DNA of 64,000 nucleotides from Leifsonia sp. ku-ls (GCA_003367665.1 QKXI01000003.1:62001-126000), one strand, 5' to 3'. Numbered from the stretch's first letter, positions 1 through 9,162 are shown. Translations and numbers: made by a program. Notes: generated from the sequence alone by a model not told the origin.

Positions 1-214
1 CGGCAACGGGTCCGACGGCGAAAGCGAGGCTCCGGTAGGCGCGGAGGGCGACCAGGTGCCGGGAGGTGAAGCGACGATAGCCGTTCTGCAGCCGCTGCGC
101 GGGCGGGATCACGCCGAGCCGCTCCAGGTCGCGCACCTGCTGCACGGAGCATCCGGCAGCGGCGGCCAGCTGCCCCGTTGTGTAGAGCCCCGACGGCAAA
201 CCCTCCGCAAGCAC
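1..214 (-). CDS. MerR-family transcriptional regulator, N-terminal part (runs off the left edge)
   Basis: A DNA-binding regulator whose first 71 codons lie in the window. Reading leftwards from a GTG at 214, the frame gives a helix-turn-helix of MerR type: LYTTGQLAAAAGCSVQQVRD, then the family wing pattern of ERLGVIPPAQR followed by NGYRRF. The frame stays open to base 1, so the effector domain is outside the window. The start is set by a TATGAT -10 hexamer at 226-221 that ends 6 bases before the GTG, implying a leaderless mRNA. It is divergent from the DUF6194 gene, and their -10 elements overlap. The ligand cannot be inferred. The MerR call is secure; the exact start is an inference. Confidence 0.8.
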   Translation of the reverse strand, partial: MLAEGLPSGLYTTGQLAAAAGCSVQQVRDLERLGVIPPAQRLQNGYRRFTSRHLVALRAYRSLAFAVGPVA

Positions 215-220
215 TTGAAG

Positions 221-234
221 ATCATAGTTGAAGC
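221..234. promoter_or_regulatory. Overlapping divergent -10 elements for two leaderless genes
   Basis: On the minus strand TATGAT (226-221) precedes the MerR GTG (214) by 6 bases. On the plus strand CATAGT (223-228) precedes the DUF6194 ATG (235) by 6 bases. The two hexamers share four base pairs, so RNA polymerase could occupy only one direction at a time. The same stretch contains two direct TTGAAG words (215-220 and 229-233 plus c), possible half-sites for the MerR protein. Confidence 0.55.
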
Positions 235-705
235 ATGACGATGCAGCGGATCCTCTCGGAGGTGCGGACTTTCGACGGCCTCCTCGAACTCGCCCCCGAG
301 CCGGGTGGCGAGTACCCCGAACTTGTCTGGGGCGACCACTTCTTCTACTACGCGCCGGACGGCGAGGTGCCGCATAACAGGCAGCCGTACGCGACGATCG
401 TGACGAAGGACTACCCCGACGACACGCTCTCGGAGCTGAACCTCCCGGACCGGTGGCGACTGAACATCCACGTCGGCGCGCCGGCTTTCGCCGACCTCCT
501 CGGCTACGAGCCCGCCGCGATCGATGCCTCGGTGCTCGACTTTTCCGCAGAGGACGTGATCAACCCGCACCCGCTGTACGGCTCCTCGGGATGGGTATGC
601 ATCGTGAACCCCGGCCCGGCGACGCTCGACCGCGCTCTGGAGGCTTTGCGTGCCGCGCACCACGCCGATCGGCGCCGCGTGGAGCGGCGGAGCCGTCCCT
701 CGTAG
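235..705 (+). CDS. DUF6194 family protein
   Basis: A 156-residue soluble protein of unknown function. The middle carries the aromatic and acidic pattern typical of DUF6194 proteins (WGDHFFYYAPDG near residues 33-44, PYATIVTKDYPDD near 51-63, RWRLNIHVG near 73-81). The end (NPHPLYGSSGWVCIVNPG) resembles a luciferase-like or MmcQ-like ligand fold, though no catalytic residue can be named. The start at 235 fits a leaderless transcript; a second ATG lies two codons on. It is probably controlled by the divergent MerR regulator. The last 15 residues are arginine-rich and unlike the rest. The family call is fairly sure; the function is unknown. Confidence 0.7.
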   Translation: MTMQRILSEVRTFDGLLELAPEPGGEYPELVWGDHFFYYAPDGEVPHNRQPYATIVTKDYPDDTLSELNLPDRWRLNIHVGAPAFADLLGYEPAAIDASVLDFSAEDVINPHPLYGSSGWVCIVNPGPATLDRALEALRAAHHADRRRVERRSRPS

Positions 706-727
706 GGGCCGACCCCCAGCCCGGCCC
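706..727. terminator. Possible bidirectional terminator hairpin
   Basis: GGGCCG at 706-711 can pair with CGGCCC at 722-727 between the convergent DUF6194 and putA genes. There is no T-tract, so this is a weak call based on position and symmetry only. Confidence 0.3.
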
Positions 728-732
728 TCCCC

Positions 733-3700
733 TCAGATGATCGCGTCGGAGAGCGTCGTCGGGTTGCCGAACCGGTGGTTCGTGATCGAGATGGCCTGCT
801 CGTGCAGGAAGGTGAGCACCTCGATCCGCCCGGACGGCGTGACCGGGCCGTCGTAGATCGCGACGTCCGGCGTCCCGCCGAGGGCCGTCGCGAGCGCGGT
901 CGGGTCGCCGCCGATGAGCCGGATGCGGTGGGCGGTGATCTTCCGCGCGCGGACGTGGGAGAGCCAGTGCGCGTCGGACTCGACCGTTACCTCGACGTCG
1001 CGGTCGCGGAGCAACGCCTGCATGGCGCGCGGCAGCTTCACCGGCGTGCTGACGGTGAACGGCGACCGTGCGACCGTGGCCGCGGCCATCACGCGGAGCA
1101 GCTCGGGCAGCGAACTCCCCTCGGAGAGCCGGATGGCCACCGGGACCGGCCGGTAGCGGAACAGGTTGCGTTCCACGCCGAGGCCGGACACGTCGGTCAC
1201 CCGGTGGTACTCGGTCGCGACCGCGATGGCGTCGCTGAGGGCGGAGCGGCGGACCAGGTCGAAGGACGGGTAGTCCATCGACGACTGCCCGGACTCGATC
1301 AGGTCGGACACGCGCTGCTCCAGGCCCCGCAGGTGCAGGCTGGAGCTGGAGCTCCCGGCCTCCGGCTCCCACGAACCGAGCCCGAGCAGGTAGTTGGGAC
1401 CGCCCGCCTTCGTCCCGGCGCCGACGGAGGAGCGCTTCCAGCCGCCGAATGGCTGACGACGCACGATCGCGCCCGTGATCCCGCGGTTGACGTAGAGGTT
1501 GCCCGCCTCCACCGTGTCCAGCCAGAGCGCCAGCTCGTCGGAGTCGAGCGAGTGCAGGCCTGCCGTGAGACCGTACTCGACCGCGTTCTGGAAGCGGATG
1601 GCCTCCTCCAGGTCGCGGGCCGCCATGATGCCGAGCACCGGGCCGAAGAACTCGGTGAGGTGGAAGTACGAGCCGGGCTGGACTCCGGTGCGCACGCCGG
1701 GTGACCAGAGCCTCCCGGTGTCGTCGAGAGGCTTGGGCTGCACCAGCCACTCCTCGTCGGCGCCGAGCGTCGTGAGGGCGTGGAGCAGCTTGCCGCTCGC
1801 CGGCTCGATCAGTGGCCCCATCTGACTCGTCGGGTCTGCCGGGTATCCGACGCGGAGACTCGTGACGGCGTCCACCAGCTGATTGCGGAACCGTTCGGAC
1901 TTCGCCACCGATCCCACCAGGATGACGAGACTCGCGGCCGAGCACTTCTGCCCGGCGTGCCCGAAGGCGCTCTTCACGATGTCGGAGACGGCCAGGTCGT
2001 AGTCCGCGCTCGGCGTGACCACGATCGCGTTCTTCCCGCTGGTCTCCGCGAGCAGCGGGAGGTCTGGACGCCAGGAGCGGAACAGCTTCGCCGTCTCGTA
2101 CGAGCCGGTGAGGATCACCCGATCGACCCGTGGGTCGGAGATCAGCTGCTGCCCGAGCTGGTTCTCGGCCACGTCGACGAGTACGAGCAGATCGCGCGGG
2201 ACCCCCGCCTCCCAGAGTGCCTCGACCATCACCGCCGCCGAACGCCTGGCCTGCGGAGCCGGCTTGATGACGACGCCGCTCCCCGCGGCGAGCGCCGCCA
2301 GCACCGACCCGGCCGGGATCGCCACCGGGAAGTTCCACGGCGGTGCGACCACGGTGAGCGCAGAGGGAACGAAGCGCGCACCCTGCACCACATCGAGCTC
2401 GCGAGCACGAGTGGCGTAGTAGTGGGCGAAGTCGACCGCCTCACTGACCTCCGGGTCGGCTTCCGCGATGGTCTTGCCGGTCTCGGCCGCCATGACCTCG
2501 ATGAGACGGTCGCGGTTGGCCTCCAGGGCGTGGCCGGCCCGGTCGAGGACCGCCGCACGATCGTGTCCGGTGCGGCTCCCCCACGCGGCCCCGGCGCGCG
2601 CCACGTCGCCCAGGATCGCGTCGAGTCGCTCCGCCTCGGTGACGGCCGCGGCGGCGATGGTCTCCACACCGAGGTCGGAGCCCTGCGAGCGCGCGAGGAT
2701 CCGCCTCCCCCACAGCCGGTTCGCCGCTCGCGACGGATCGGTGTCCGGCGCGTTGCGGAACCCGTCCTCCTGCGCCCCGACCGACGGCGGGGCCTCCGTC
2801 GCAGGACCGGGAACAGCATCGTGCGTCCACTCGATGCCCCCGGAACCGCGAGTGAGGCCAAGCACCACGCTCGTCAGACCCTGCTCCTCTTCCGGCGATG
2901 GTGCGGGTGGGGCGGGCGGCCGGGTGAAGGCGGGCGCCGAGGCCTCCTCCCACTCGCGCGTGCGGTCCTGCTGACGGTTGGGCACGGGCGCCGCGCCGCG
3001 CGGACCATCGTCCGCCTCGAACTCCGCCACCGAGGCCAGGAACCGCTGCTTCTCGCGCTCGAACAGCTGCGGGTCGCTGTCGAGCTGGAAGACCGCGGAC
3101 ATGAAGTTCTCCTGGCTCGCGTTCTCTTCCAGCCGCCGGATGAGATAGGAGATCGCCACATCGAACTCACGCGGGTCGACGACCGGTGTGTAGAGGAGCA
3201 GTTGCCCCACCGTCCGCTTGACCGCCTCCGCCTGACGCATGGCCATGCCGAGCAGCATCTCGAAGTCGATGCGATCGGTGACGCCATGACGTGAGGCGAG
3301 CAGCCAGGCGAAGGCGATGTCGAACAGGTTGTGCCCGGCGACCCCGATCTTGACGGCGTCGGTGTGCTCCGGCGTGAGCGCCCAGTCGAGCACCCGCTTG
3401 TAGTTGGCGTCGGTCGCCTGCTTGGTGCCGTACGTGGCCAGCGGCCAGCCGTGGATCGCCGCATCCACTCGCTCCATCGCGAGGTTCGCGCCCTTGACCA
3501 CGCGGATCTTGATCGGAGCACCGCCCTGGATGCGCCGCTGGGTCGCCCACTCGGTCAGGGTCTGCAGCGCGTCGAGCGCGTCGGGCAGGTACGCCTGCAG
3601 CACGATGCCGGCCTCGAGGGAGAGCAGCTGCGGCTTCTCCAGGATGCGCATGAACACCGCCATGGTGAGGTCGAGGTCGCGGTACTCCTCCATGTCGAGG

Positions 3701-4410
3701 TTGATGAACTTGCGCGTCGGGGACGACGCCGCCAGCTCGTAAAGAGGCGTCAGCCGCTCGACCACGCGGTCCACGGTCTCGTCGAACGCCCACATCGACA
3801 GCTGCGACGCGATGGACGACACCTTGATGGACACGTAGTCGACGTCGTCTCGCGCAAGCAGGGCTCGGGTGCCCTCCAGCCGGCGCAGCGCCTCCTTCTC
3901 GCCGAGCACCGCCTCACCGAGAAGGTTGAGGTTGAGCCGGGCGCCGTGGCCGTCTGGATCGTCGGCACGGCGCAGTCGCTCGATGGCCGGCCCCAGCTTC
4001 TCCGGCGTCGCATCGACCACCAGGTGGCCGACCATGCGACGCAGCACAAGGCGGGCCAGTGGGATGACGATCCACGGGAGCACCGGGCCGAAGACGCCGC
4101 CGAGCCAGATGGCCGCCCGCTGGTACCACGGCAGGAACCGCGGAATGCGCTTGGCCAGCCGCTGGAGGTTGTACCCGGCGACGAACAGGTCTTGTGGCCG
4201 CGCCACCCCGTCGACGAAACCGACCGCGAAGTCGAGCCCGTCGGCATCGCTGAGCACCCCCGCGAGCCGGCGCGCGGCGGGATCTTCCTTCGGCGGTGCG
4301 CCCTCTCCTGGCTGCGTGCTCTCGGCGAGCCAGCGCTGCACCAGCTCGACCGCCTCGTGAGCGATCTGCGCCGGGCGCACCGCGGCGCCGTCCTTGGTGT
4401 TGTCGACCAT
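733..4410 (-). CDS. putA: Bifunctional proline dehydrogenase / L-glutamate gamma-semialdehyde dehydrogenase PutA
   Basis: Oxidises proline to glutamate in two steps, passing electrons from FAD to the quinone pool and then reducing NAD. It has 1225 residues. The proline dehydrogenase barrel spans about 155-470 (NLDMEEYRD near 238, RVVKGAN near 303). The aldehyde dehydrogenase domain spans about 580-1010, with APPWNFPVAIPAG near 689, catalytic Glu789 in LLAETSGKN and nucleophile Cys823 in GQKCSA. Residues about 1015-1225 form a further domain resembling the C-terminal domain of long PutA proteins. A low-complexity proline-rich linker (about 470-560) joins the enzymes. There is no ribbon-helix-helix repressor domain, so this PutA should not regulate its own gene. 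A TAGTGT hexamer ends 6 bases before the ATG, suggesting a leaderless message. Confidence 0.93.
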   Translation of the reverse strand: MVDNTKDGAAVRPAQIAHEAVELVQRWLAESTQPGEGAPPKEDPAARRLAGVLSDADGLDFAVGFVDGVARPQDLFVAGYNLQRLAKRIPRFLPWYQRAAIWLGGVFGPVLPWIVIPLARLVLRRMVGHLVVDATPEKLGPAIERLRRADDPDGHGARLNLNLLGEAVLGEKEALRRLEGTRALLARDDVDYVSIKVSSIASQLSMWAFDETVDRVVERLTPLYELAASSPTRKFINLDMEEYRDLDLTMAVFMRILEKPQLLSLEAGIVLQAYLPDALDALQTLTEWATQRRIQGGAPIKIRVVKGANLAMERVDAAIHGWPLATYGTKQATDANYKRVLDWALTPEHTDAVKIGVAGHNLFDIAFAWLLASRHGVTDRIDFEMLLGMAMRQAEAVKRTVGQLLLYTPVVDPREFDVAISYLIRRLEENASQENFMSAVFQLDSDPQLFEREKQRFLASVAEFEADDGPRGAAPVPNRQQDRTREWEEASAPAFTRPPAPPAPSPEEEQGLTSVVLGLTRGSGGIEWTHDAVPGPATEAPPSVGAQEDGFRNAPDTDPSRAANRLWGRRILARSQGSDLGVETIAAAAVTEAERLDAILGDVARAGAAWGSRTGHDRAAVLDRAGHALEANRDRLIEVMAAETGKTIAEADPEVSEAVDFAHYYATRARELDVVQGARFVPSALTVVAPPWNFPVAIPAGSVLAALAAGSGVVIKPAPQARRSAAVMVEALWEAGVPRDLLVLVDVAENQLGQQLISDPRVDRVILTGSYETAKLFRSWRPDLPLLAETSGKNAIVVTPSADYDLAVSDIVKSAFGHAGQKCSAASLVILVGSVAKSERFRNQLVDAVTSLRVGYPADPTSQMGPLIEPASGKLLHALTTLGADEEWLVQPKPLDDTGRLWSPGVRTGVQPGSYFHLTEFFGPVLGIMAARDLEEAIRFQNAVEYGLTAGLHSLDSDELALWLDTVEAGNLYVNRGITGAIVRRQPFGGWKRSSVGAGTKAGGPNYLLGLGSWEPEAGSSSSSLHLRGLEQRVSDLIESGQSSMDYPSFDLVRRSALSDAIAVATEYHRVTDVSGLGVERNLFRYRPVPVAIRLSEGSSLPELLRVMAAATVARSPFTVSTPVKLPRAMQALLRDRDVEVTVESDAHWLSHVRARKITAHRIRLIGGDPTALATALGGTPDVAIYDGPVTPSGRIEVLTFLHEQAISITNHRFGNPTTLSDAII

Positions 4411-4460
4411 GGAACGACACTATTACCCGGCGCCGGGCGGTCACCGGATCGACCTGAGAT

Positions 4461-4469
4461 TGTGGATAA
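4461..4469 (-). promoter_or_regulatory. Consensus DnaA box
   Basis: TTATCCACA on the minus strand matches the classical DnaA-box consensus exactly. It lies in the divergent gap between putA and the FAD oxidoreductase, 10 bases upstream of the latter's -10 hexamer. Binding is not shown; a single 9-mer can occur by chance. Confidence 0.4.
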
Positions 4470-4490
4470 GTCCCCGGCTAGAGTCGACTC

Positions 4491-6080
4491 ATGACCGACC
4501 GCCCCACCTCACCCTCCGCCGCAACGCACGACGTCGTCATCGTGGGAGGCGGCCACAACGGCCTCACCGCCGCCGCCTACCTGGCGCGCGCCGGGAAGTC
4601 GGTCATCCTGCTCGAACGGCTCGACGACGTCGGCGGCGCCGCGGTCAGCGCGCAGGCCTTCCCCGGCGTCGAGGCGCGGCTGTCGCGCTACTCCTACCTG
4701 GTCAGCCTGCTGCCGCAGCGCATCATCGACGAGCTCGGCCTCGACATCCGGCTCGCGCGCCGCCGCTACTCGTCCTACACTCCTGTCCCCGGCGACCCCT
4801 CGGGAGCCGGTCTGCTCGTCGACAACACCGACGCGGCCGCGACCGCGGCCTCCTTCGCCCGGATCGGCGCAGCGGACGACGCCGAGGGCTTCAACTCCGT
4901 GTACCGCAGCACGGGGGAACTGGCCCGCGCGCTGTGGCCGACGGTGACCGAGCCGCTCCTCACCCGCTCCGAGGCGAAGGCCCTGGTCGGAGACGACGAG
5001 CTGTGGAACGCCATCGTCGAGCGCCCGATCGCCGAGTTCATCGAGTCGCGCGTGCAGAACGACCTCGTCCGCGGCGTGGTCGCCACGGACGCTCTGATCG
5101 GCACCTTCGCGAGCGTCGCCGACCCCGGCCTCGCTCAGAACCGCTGCTTCCTGTACCACGTCATCGGCCAGGGCACGGGCGAATGGGACGTCCCGGTCGG
5201 CGGGATGGGCGCCGTCACCGGCGAGCTGGCCCGCGTCGCGCGAGAGGCGGGCGCCCGCATCGTCACCGGCGCCGAGGTTACCCGCATCGACCCGGACGGC
5301 ACGGTCGAGTACCGCCGCAACGGTCACGAGCGACGCGTGGAAGGCGCCCACGTGCTCGTCAACGTCGCCCCCGACGTGCTCGACCGCCTGATCGACGAAA
5401 CCCCGGAGCCGCCGCGCGAGAAGGCGGAGGGCGCGCAGGTCAAGGTGAACCTGCTCCTCAAGCGCCTGCCCCGGCTGCGCGACGAGAGCATCGACCCCAA
5501 GGCGGCCTTCGGCGGCACCTTCCACATCAACGAGACCTACACGCAGCTGGAGGAGGCATACTCGGGCATGACCCGCGGCGTCATGCCCGAACTGCTGCCC
5601 TGCGAGATCTACTGTCACACGCTGGCCGATCCGAGCATCCTCGACCCCGAGCTGGCCGAGTCGGGCGCCCAGACGATCACCGTCTTCGGCCTGCACACCC
5701 CCGACCGCTGGCTGACCGACGAGAACAACGACGCCACCCGGCAGCGCCTCCAGGACGCCGTGCTCGCCTCCCTGAACTCGGTGCTGGCCGAACCGGTCGA
5801 AGACCTGTTGCTGACCGACGGCGACGGCAATCCCTGCATCGAGACGAAGACAACGCGCGATCTGGAGCAAGCGCTCAACATGCCAGGCGGCAACATCTTC
5901 CACGGCCCGCTGTCGTGGCCTTTCGCCGAGGACGACGACGCTCTCGACACGCCCGCGCAGCGCTGGGGCGTCGCGACCAGGCACCCGCGCATCCTGCTCT
6001 GCGGCTCCGGCGCGCGACGCGGAGGTGCGGTCAGCGGCCTCGGCGGGCACAACGCCGCCATGGCCGTGCTCGAGGGTTGA
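4491..6080 (+). CDS. Phytoene-desaturase-like FAD-dependent oxidoreductase
   Basis: A 529-residue flavoprotein of the amine oxidase/phytoene dehydrogenase superfamily. The N-terminus has the Rossmann FAD motif VVIVGGGHNGLTAAAYLA (residues about 15-32) followed by LLERLDDVGGAA. The C-terminus has the second FAD-binding patch, LLCGSGARRGGAVSGLGG (about 502-519). It resembles the PYROXD2-like branch found across actinobacteria rather than true carotenoid desaturases, and no carotenoid genes lie nearby. The substrate is unknown. The start is supported by TAGAGT at 4479-4484, 6 bases before the ATG. A consensus DnaA box lies just upstream. It is a single-gene unit, followed by 84 bases before the SRPBCC gene. 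Confidence 0.85.
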   Translation: MTDRPTSPSAATHDVVIVGGGHNGLTAAAYLARAGKSVILLERLDDVGGAAVSAQAFPGVEARLSRYSYLVSLLPQRIIDELGLDIRLARRRYSSYTPVPGDPSGAGLLVDNTDAAATAASFARIGAADDAEGFNSVYRSTGELARALWPTVTEPLLTRSEAKALVGDDELWNAIVERPIAEFIESRVQNDLVRGVVATDALIGTFASVADPGLAQNRCFLYHVIGQGTGEWDVPVGGMGAVTGELARVAREAGARIVTGAEVTRIDPDGTVEYRRNGHERRVEGAHVLVNVAPDVLDRLIDETPEPPREKAEGAQVKVNLLLKRLPRLRDESIDPKAAFGGTFHINETYTQLEEAYSGMTRGVMPELLPCEIYCHTLADPSILDPELAESGAQTITVFGLHTPDRWLTDENNDATRQRLQDAVLASLNSVLAEPVEDLLLTDGDGNPCIETKTTRDLEQALNMPGGNIFHGPLSWPFAEDDDALDTPAQRWGVATRHPRILLCGSGARRGGAVSGLGGHNAAMAVLEG

Positions 6081-6164
6081 GAGCACTCGCAGAGGCCTAC
6101 TGCCGATTCCGGGCACTCGTGACTAAGGTGTGGATCACCAGAGGCTGAGCCGACGGAGGTCACC

Positions 6165-6719
6165 ATGATGCCGCAGCCGACAGGAAGACTGGTCCGCAAG
6201 GACGACGGGGTCTACCTCGTCCTCGACCGGATGTTCAAGGCGCCCATCGAGGAGGTGTGGACGTACTTCAGCCGGTCGCCGCGGCTCAGCTCGTGGTTGG
6301 GCGAGTACACCGGCACCGGCTCGACCGGAGCCGTCCGCTTCCGTATGACGGCGGACCGGGACGACGCCGACTGGGAGGACGTCTCGGTCCTGGAATGCTC
6401 GGCGCCCCACCGGCTGCACGCCGACGTCGGCCCAGCGGGGGCATCCCACCGGATGTTCGTTCACCTCACCGAGGCCAGCGGCCACACCACCGTCACTGTC
6501 GGCCGCCGGCTCCGCTCGCTGCTGGAGGAGGCAGACGAGGGACCGCGGTGGGACTTCTACCTCGACCGGCTCGTCGCCGCACACGACCACAAGCCGCTCC
6601 CCGAGCGCGCCGCCTACGGACCGGCCATGACGGAGCACTACCGGATGCTCTGCCGAGAGCTCGACCGCGACCTGCGCTCCGAGCACGCGGCCGCCCGCAC
6701 CGCGGCAGCGGAGGGCTGA
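6165..6719 (+). CDS. SRPBCC-fold (AHSA1-like) protein
   Basis: A 184-residue protein with the START/Bet v1 fold, which forms a hydrophobic ligand pocket. The N-terminal strand and helix read LVLDRMFKAPIEEVWTYFSR, then WLGEYTG and WEDVSVLEC, the usual spacing of AHSA1-type proteins. The C-terminal 25 residues are charged and alanine-rich. The ATG at 6165 has a good ribosome site (GGAGG, 6 bases upstream), so unlike most neighbours it should have a leader. It converges with the glycosylase gene, with 7 bases between stops. Its ligand and partner are unknown; such proteins are often paired with ArsR regulators, but none is here. Confidence 0.8.
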   Translation: MMPQPTGRLVRKDDGVYLVLDRMFKAPIEEVWTYFSRSPRLSSWLGEYTGTGSTGAVRFRMTADRDDADWEDVSVLECSAPHRLHADVGPAGASHRMFVHLTEASGHTTVTVGRRLRSLLEEADEGPRWDFYLDRLVAAHDHKPLPERAAYGPAMTEHYRMLCRELDRDLRSEHAAARTAAAEG

Positions 6720-6726
6720 CCCCGGC

Positions 6727-7698
6727 TCAGTGCCAGCGGTGGTCCTGCAGCGTGACGCGCGGCCCGCGGCGCTGGAACCGGAAGCCGCTCGCGAAGATCA
6801 GCCGCACGACGCGCTGCCGGTGGCCGGCCCAGGGTTCGAGCAGTTCGAGCATGCCGTCGTCGTCGACGCGGCGGCCGATGAGCGCCTCGCCGACCTGGTG
6901 CGCGAGGTGGTAGTCGCCCACGCTGACGAGGTCGGGATGGGCGTGCGACCGCTGCAGGGTCTCGGCGGTGGTCCACAGGCCGACACCCGGGAGGGTCTGG
7001 AGCGCGGTCTCGGCGTCGGCGAGGCTTGCCGAGCGCTCGACGGCGCGCTCCAACGAGGGCGCGACCGCGAGCACGGCCTGCACGGCCCTCGCGCGCCGCG
7101 GGTCGACACCGGCCCGGTGCCACTCCCACGACGGGATGCCGCGCCACTGCTCGAGCGTCGGGCTCACGCGCATGCCGTCCGGCGCGGGACCCGGTGCCGG
7201 CTCGCCGTACCATCGCAGCAGGCGGGCCCAGGAGCGGTACGCCTCCAGGCTCGTCACGCGCTGCTCGATGATCGCGGGGAGGAGGGCCTCCAGCATCCGG
7301 CCGGTGCGTGCCAGCCGCAGGCCCGGGTTGCGGCGCAGGCTGTCACGGAGCAGTGGATGGCCGCTCACGTCGAGTCCCGACCAGTCGTCGCCGCGACCCA
7401 GCAGCTCCGGGAGCTGCTCGATCGCCCACTCCGCCCCCGGCCCCCACGCCGCGGCGGCGAAGCCACCGTCGGCCGGCGAGCGGCGGACGCGGAGCGTCGC
7501 TGCGCCGAGCGGCGTGCGCCATGTGCGCCACAGTCCGCCGGTGTCCCAAGTCGTGGTCGGATCGTACGGTCCCCTGCCGAGCAGGGCGAGCGTGCCGGCC
7601 AGGTCGATGGGCTCGGCGGGGCGGTAAACGGTCTCCGCGTCGGGCGCGGTGCTCGCCGCCCCGGCGCCGGAGGCGCGGGAGGGCAGCACGGCGGTCAT
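6727..7698 (-). CDS. AlkA-like DNA-3-methyladenine glycosylase (HhH-GPD family)
   Basis: Base-excision repair enzyme that removes alkylated bases from DNA. It has 323 residues. The helix-hairpin-helix LQTLPGVGLWTTAETLQR is followed by the GPD loop, with the likely catalytic Asp in SVGDYHLAH (near residue 265). The RRNPGLRLARTGRMLEALLPAIIEQRVT segment (written here only as a landmark near 123-150) matches the AlkA core. The N-terminal 110 residues probably form the TATA-like domain. No Fe-S cysteines are present, which excludes endonuclease III. The start is supported by TAGCAT ending 6 bases before the ATG. It is divergent from the BBE-like flavoprotein gene. Confidence 0.85.
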   Translation of the reverse strand: MTAVLPSRASGAGAASTAPDAETVYRPAEPIDLAGTLALLGRGPYDPTTTWDTGGLWRTWRTPLGAATLRVRRSPADGGFAAAAWGPGAEWAIEQLPELLGRGDDWSGLDVSGHPLLRDSLRRNPGLRLARTGRMLEALLPAIIEQRVTSLEAYRSWARLLRWYGEPAPGPAPDGMRVSPTLEQWRGIPSWEWHRAGVDPRRARAVQAVLAVAPSLERAVERSASLADAETALQTLPGVGLWTTAETLQRSHAHPDLVSVGDYHLAHQVGEALIGRRVDDDGMLELLEPWAGHRQRVVRLIFASGFRFQRRGPRVTLQDHRWH

Positions 7699-7778
7699 GC
7701 AGGCATGCTACGTCACGCACCTGACGTTCACGCCCCGGGGGCTACCCGGATGTCGGCGGTCTCCCCTACATTGCCGCC
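7699..7778. promoter_or_regulatory. Divergent leaderless promoter pair
   Basis: TAGCAT on the minus strand (7710-7705) is 6 bases from the glycosylase ATG. TACATT on the plus strand (7767-7772) is 6 bases from the flavoprotein ATG. The two -10 elements are 56 bases apart, so the -35 regions lie interleaved between them. Confidence 0.6.
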
Positions 7779-9152
7779 ATGGGAATCGAACTCGACACCG
7801 ACGCGGTCGCGCGCCTGCGCGCGGCCGTCTCCGGAACCGTCTACGTCCGCGGCGACGCGGGCCTCGCCGCTGAGGTCGCCTGCTTCAATCCGGCGATCCG
7901 CCACGACCCCGACATCGTCGTCGCCGTCGCATCGGAGGGTGACGTGGCGGCAGCCGTCCGCTTCGCCCGCGAGGCCGGGCTCCCGGTGCGGGTGCAGTGC
8001 ACCGGACACGGCGCCGAGTCGCCGATCAGCGGCGGCATGATCGTCTCCACGCGCGGGCTCGACGGACTGTCAATCGACGCGGACGACCGGCTCGCCCGCA
8101 TCGGCGCCGGCCTGCGCTGGGCGCCGGTCATCGTGGCCGCGGCAGAGCACGGCCTCGCGCCGATCACCGGCTCGTCGACGAGCGTCGGCGCGGTCGGCTA
8201 CAGCCTCGGCGGCGGCATCGGCCCGCTCGCACGGACCTACGGCTTCACCTCCGACTGGATCCGCGGCTTCCGCGTCGTCACCGCCGACGGCGAGATCGTC
8301 ACGGCGGATGCCGAGACCAACCCCGACCTGTTCTGGGCGCTCCGCGGGGGCAAGGGCGGGCTCGCCGTCGTCACCGAGATGACGCTGGAGCTCGTGCCCC
8401 TGCGTTCGTTGTACGGCGGCAGCGTCTTCTTCGAGGGTGCGGCGATCGAGCCGGCGCTCCGGGCCTGGATCGACTGGTCGGCCGAACTGCCCGACGAGGC
8501 GACCACCTCGGTCGTGCTCCTCGCCGTGCCGGATGTCGACGGCCCGCCTCCGCCGCTGCGCGGTCGCACGGTGCTCAGTGTCCGGTTCGCCTACCCGGGC
8601 GACGCGTCGGAGGGCGAGCGGCTGTTCGCGCCGATCCGTGCCGCTGCACCGCTGTACCTGGACTTCGTGGCCGAGATGCCGACGACGGCCGTCGCCAGCA
8701 TCCACAATGACCCGGAGGAGGGCGGACCGTCCTGGATCCGCGGCTTCATGCTCGACACTTTCGACCAGGACGCCGGCGACGTCGTCCTGGAGTTGGCCGG
8801 CCCCGGCTCTGGCTCGCCGTTCCTCGCCGTCGAGATCCGCCAGCTCGGCGGGGCGACGGCGCGGGACACGGCGGACGGCTCGGCCGTCGGGGGCCGCGAC
8901 AGCGGCTACACGCTCAGCCTGCTGGCCGGCGACCCGTCGACGTTCGCGGAGGCCGCTCCTGCCCGCGCGCGGGCGATCGCGGAGGCCCTGAACGACCGCG
9001 TCTCGGCCGTCACCAACGTCAACTTCGCCGGCGACCTGGCCGACCGCGCCGCCTTCGAGCGGGTGTGGCCGCCGGCCGTCTTCGAGCGCCTGCAGGCCGC
9101 GCGCGAGCAGTGGGATCCCGACCGCCTGTTCGCCTTCGGCCCGGCCAACTGA
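7779..9152 (+). CDS. FAD-linked oxidoreductase of the berberine-bridge-enzyme type
   Basis: A 457-residue flavoenzyme. The PCMH-type FAD domain occupies about residues 35-210: DIVVAVASEGDVAAAVRFA, then VQCTGHGAES (the conserved GH holds the His that usually binds FAD covalently), and GSSTSVGAVGYSLGGGIG. The C-terminal BBE segment reads NVNFAGDL near 408 and WDPDRLFAF near the end. The second covalent attachment residue (Cys) of plant BBE enzymes is not obvious, so attachment is probably single. The substrate is unknown; actinobacterial relatives oxidise sugars, aclacinomycin-like polyketides or alkaloids. The start is supported by TACATT 6 bases upstream. It converges with the thioesterase, 10 bases apart. 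Confidence 0.87.
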   Translation: MGIELDTDAVARLRAAVSGTVYVRGDAGLAAEVACFNPAIRHDPDIVVAVASEGDVAAAVRFAREAGLPVRVQCTGHGAESPISGGMIVSTRGLDGLSIDADDRLARIGAGLRWAPVIVAAAEHGLAPITGSSTSVGAVGYSLGGGIGPLARTYGFTSDWIRGFRVVTADGEIVTADAETNPDLFWALRGGKGGLAVVTEMTLELVPLRSLYGGSVFFEGAAIEPALRAWIDWSAELPDEATTSVVLLAVPDVDGPPPPLRGRTVLSVRFAYPGDASEGERLFAPIRAAAPLYLDFVAEMPTTAVASIHNDPEEGGPSWIRGFMLDTFDQDAGDVVLELAGPGSGSPFLAVEIRQLGGATARDTADGSAVGGRDSGYTLSLLAGDPSTFAEAAPARARAIAEALNDRVSAVTNVNFAGDLADRAAFERVWPPAVFERLQAAREQWDPDRLFAFGPAN

Positions 9153-9162
9153 CCGCTGCCGG

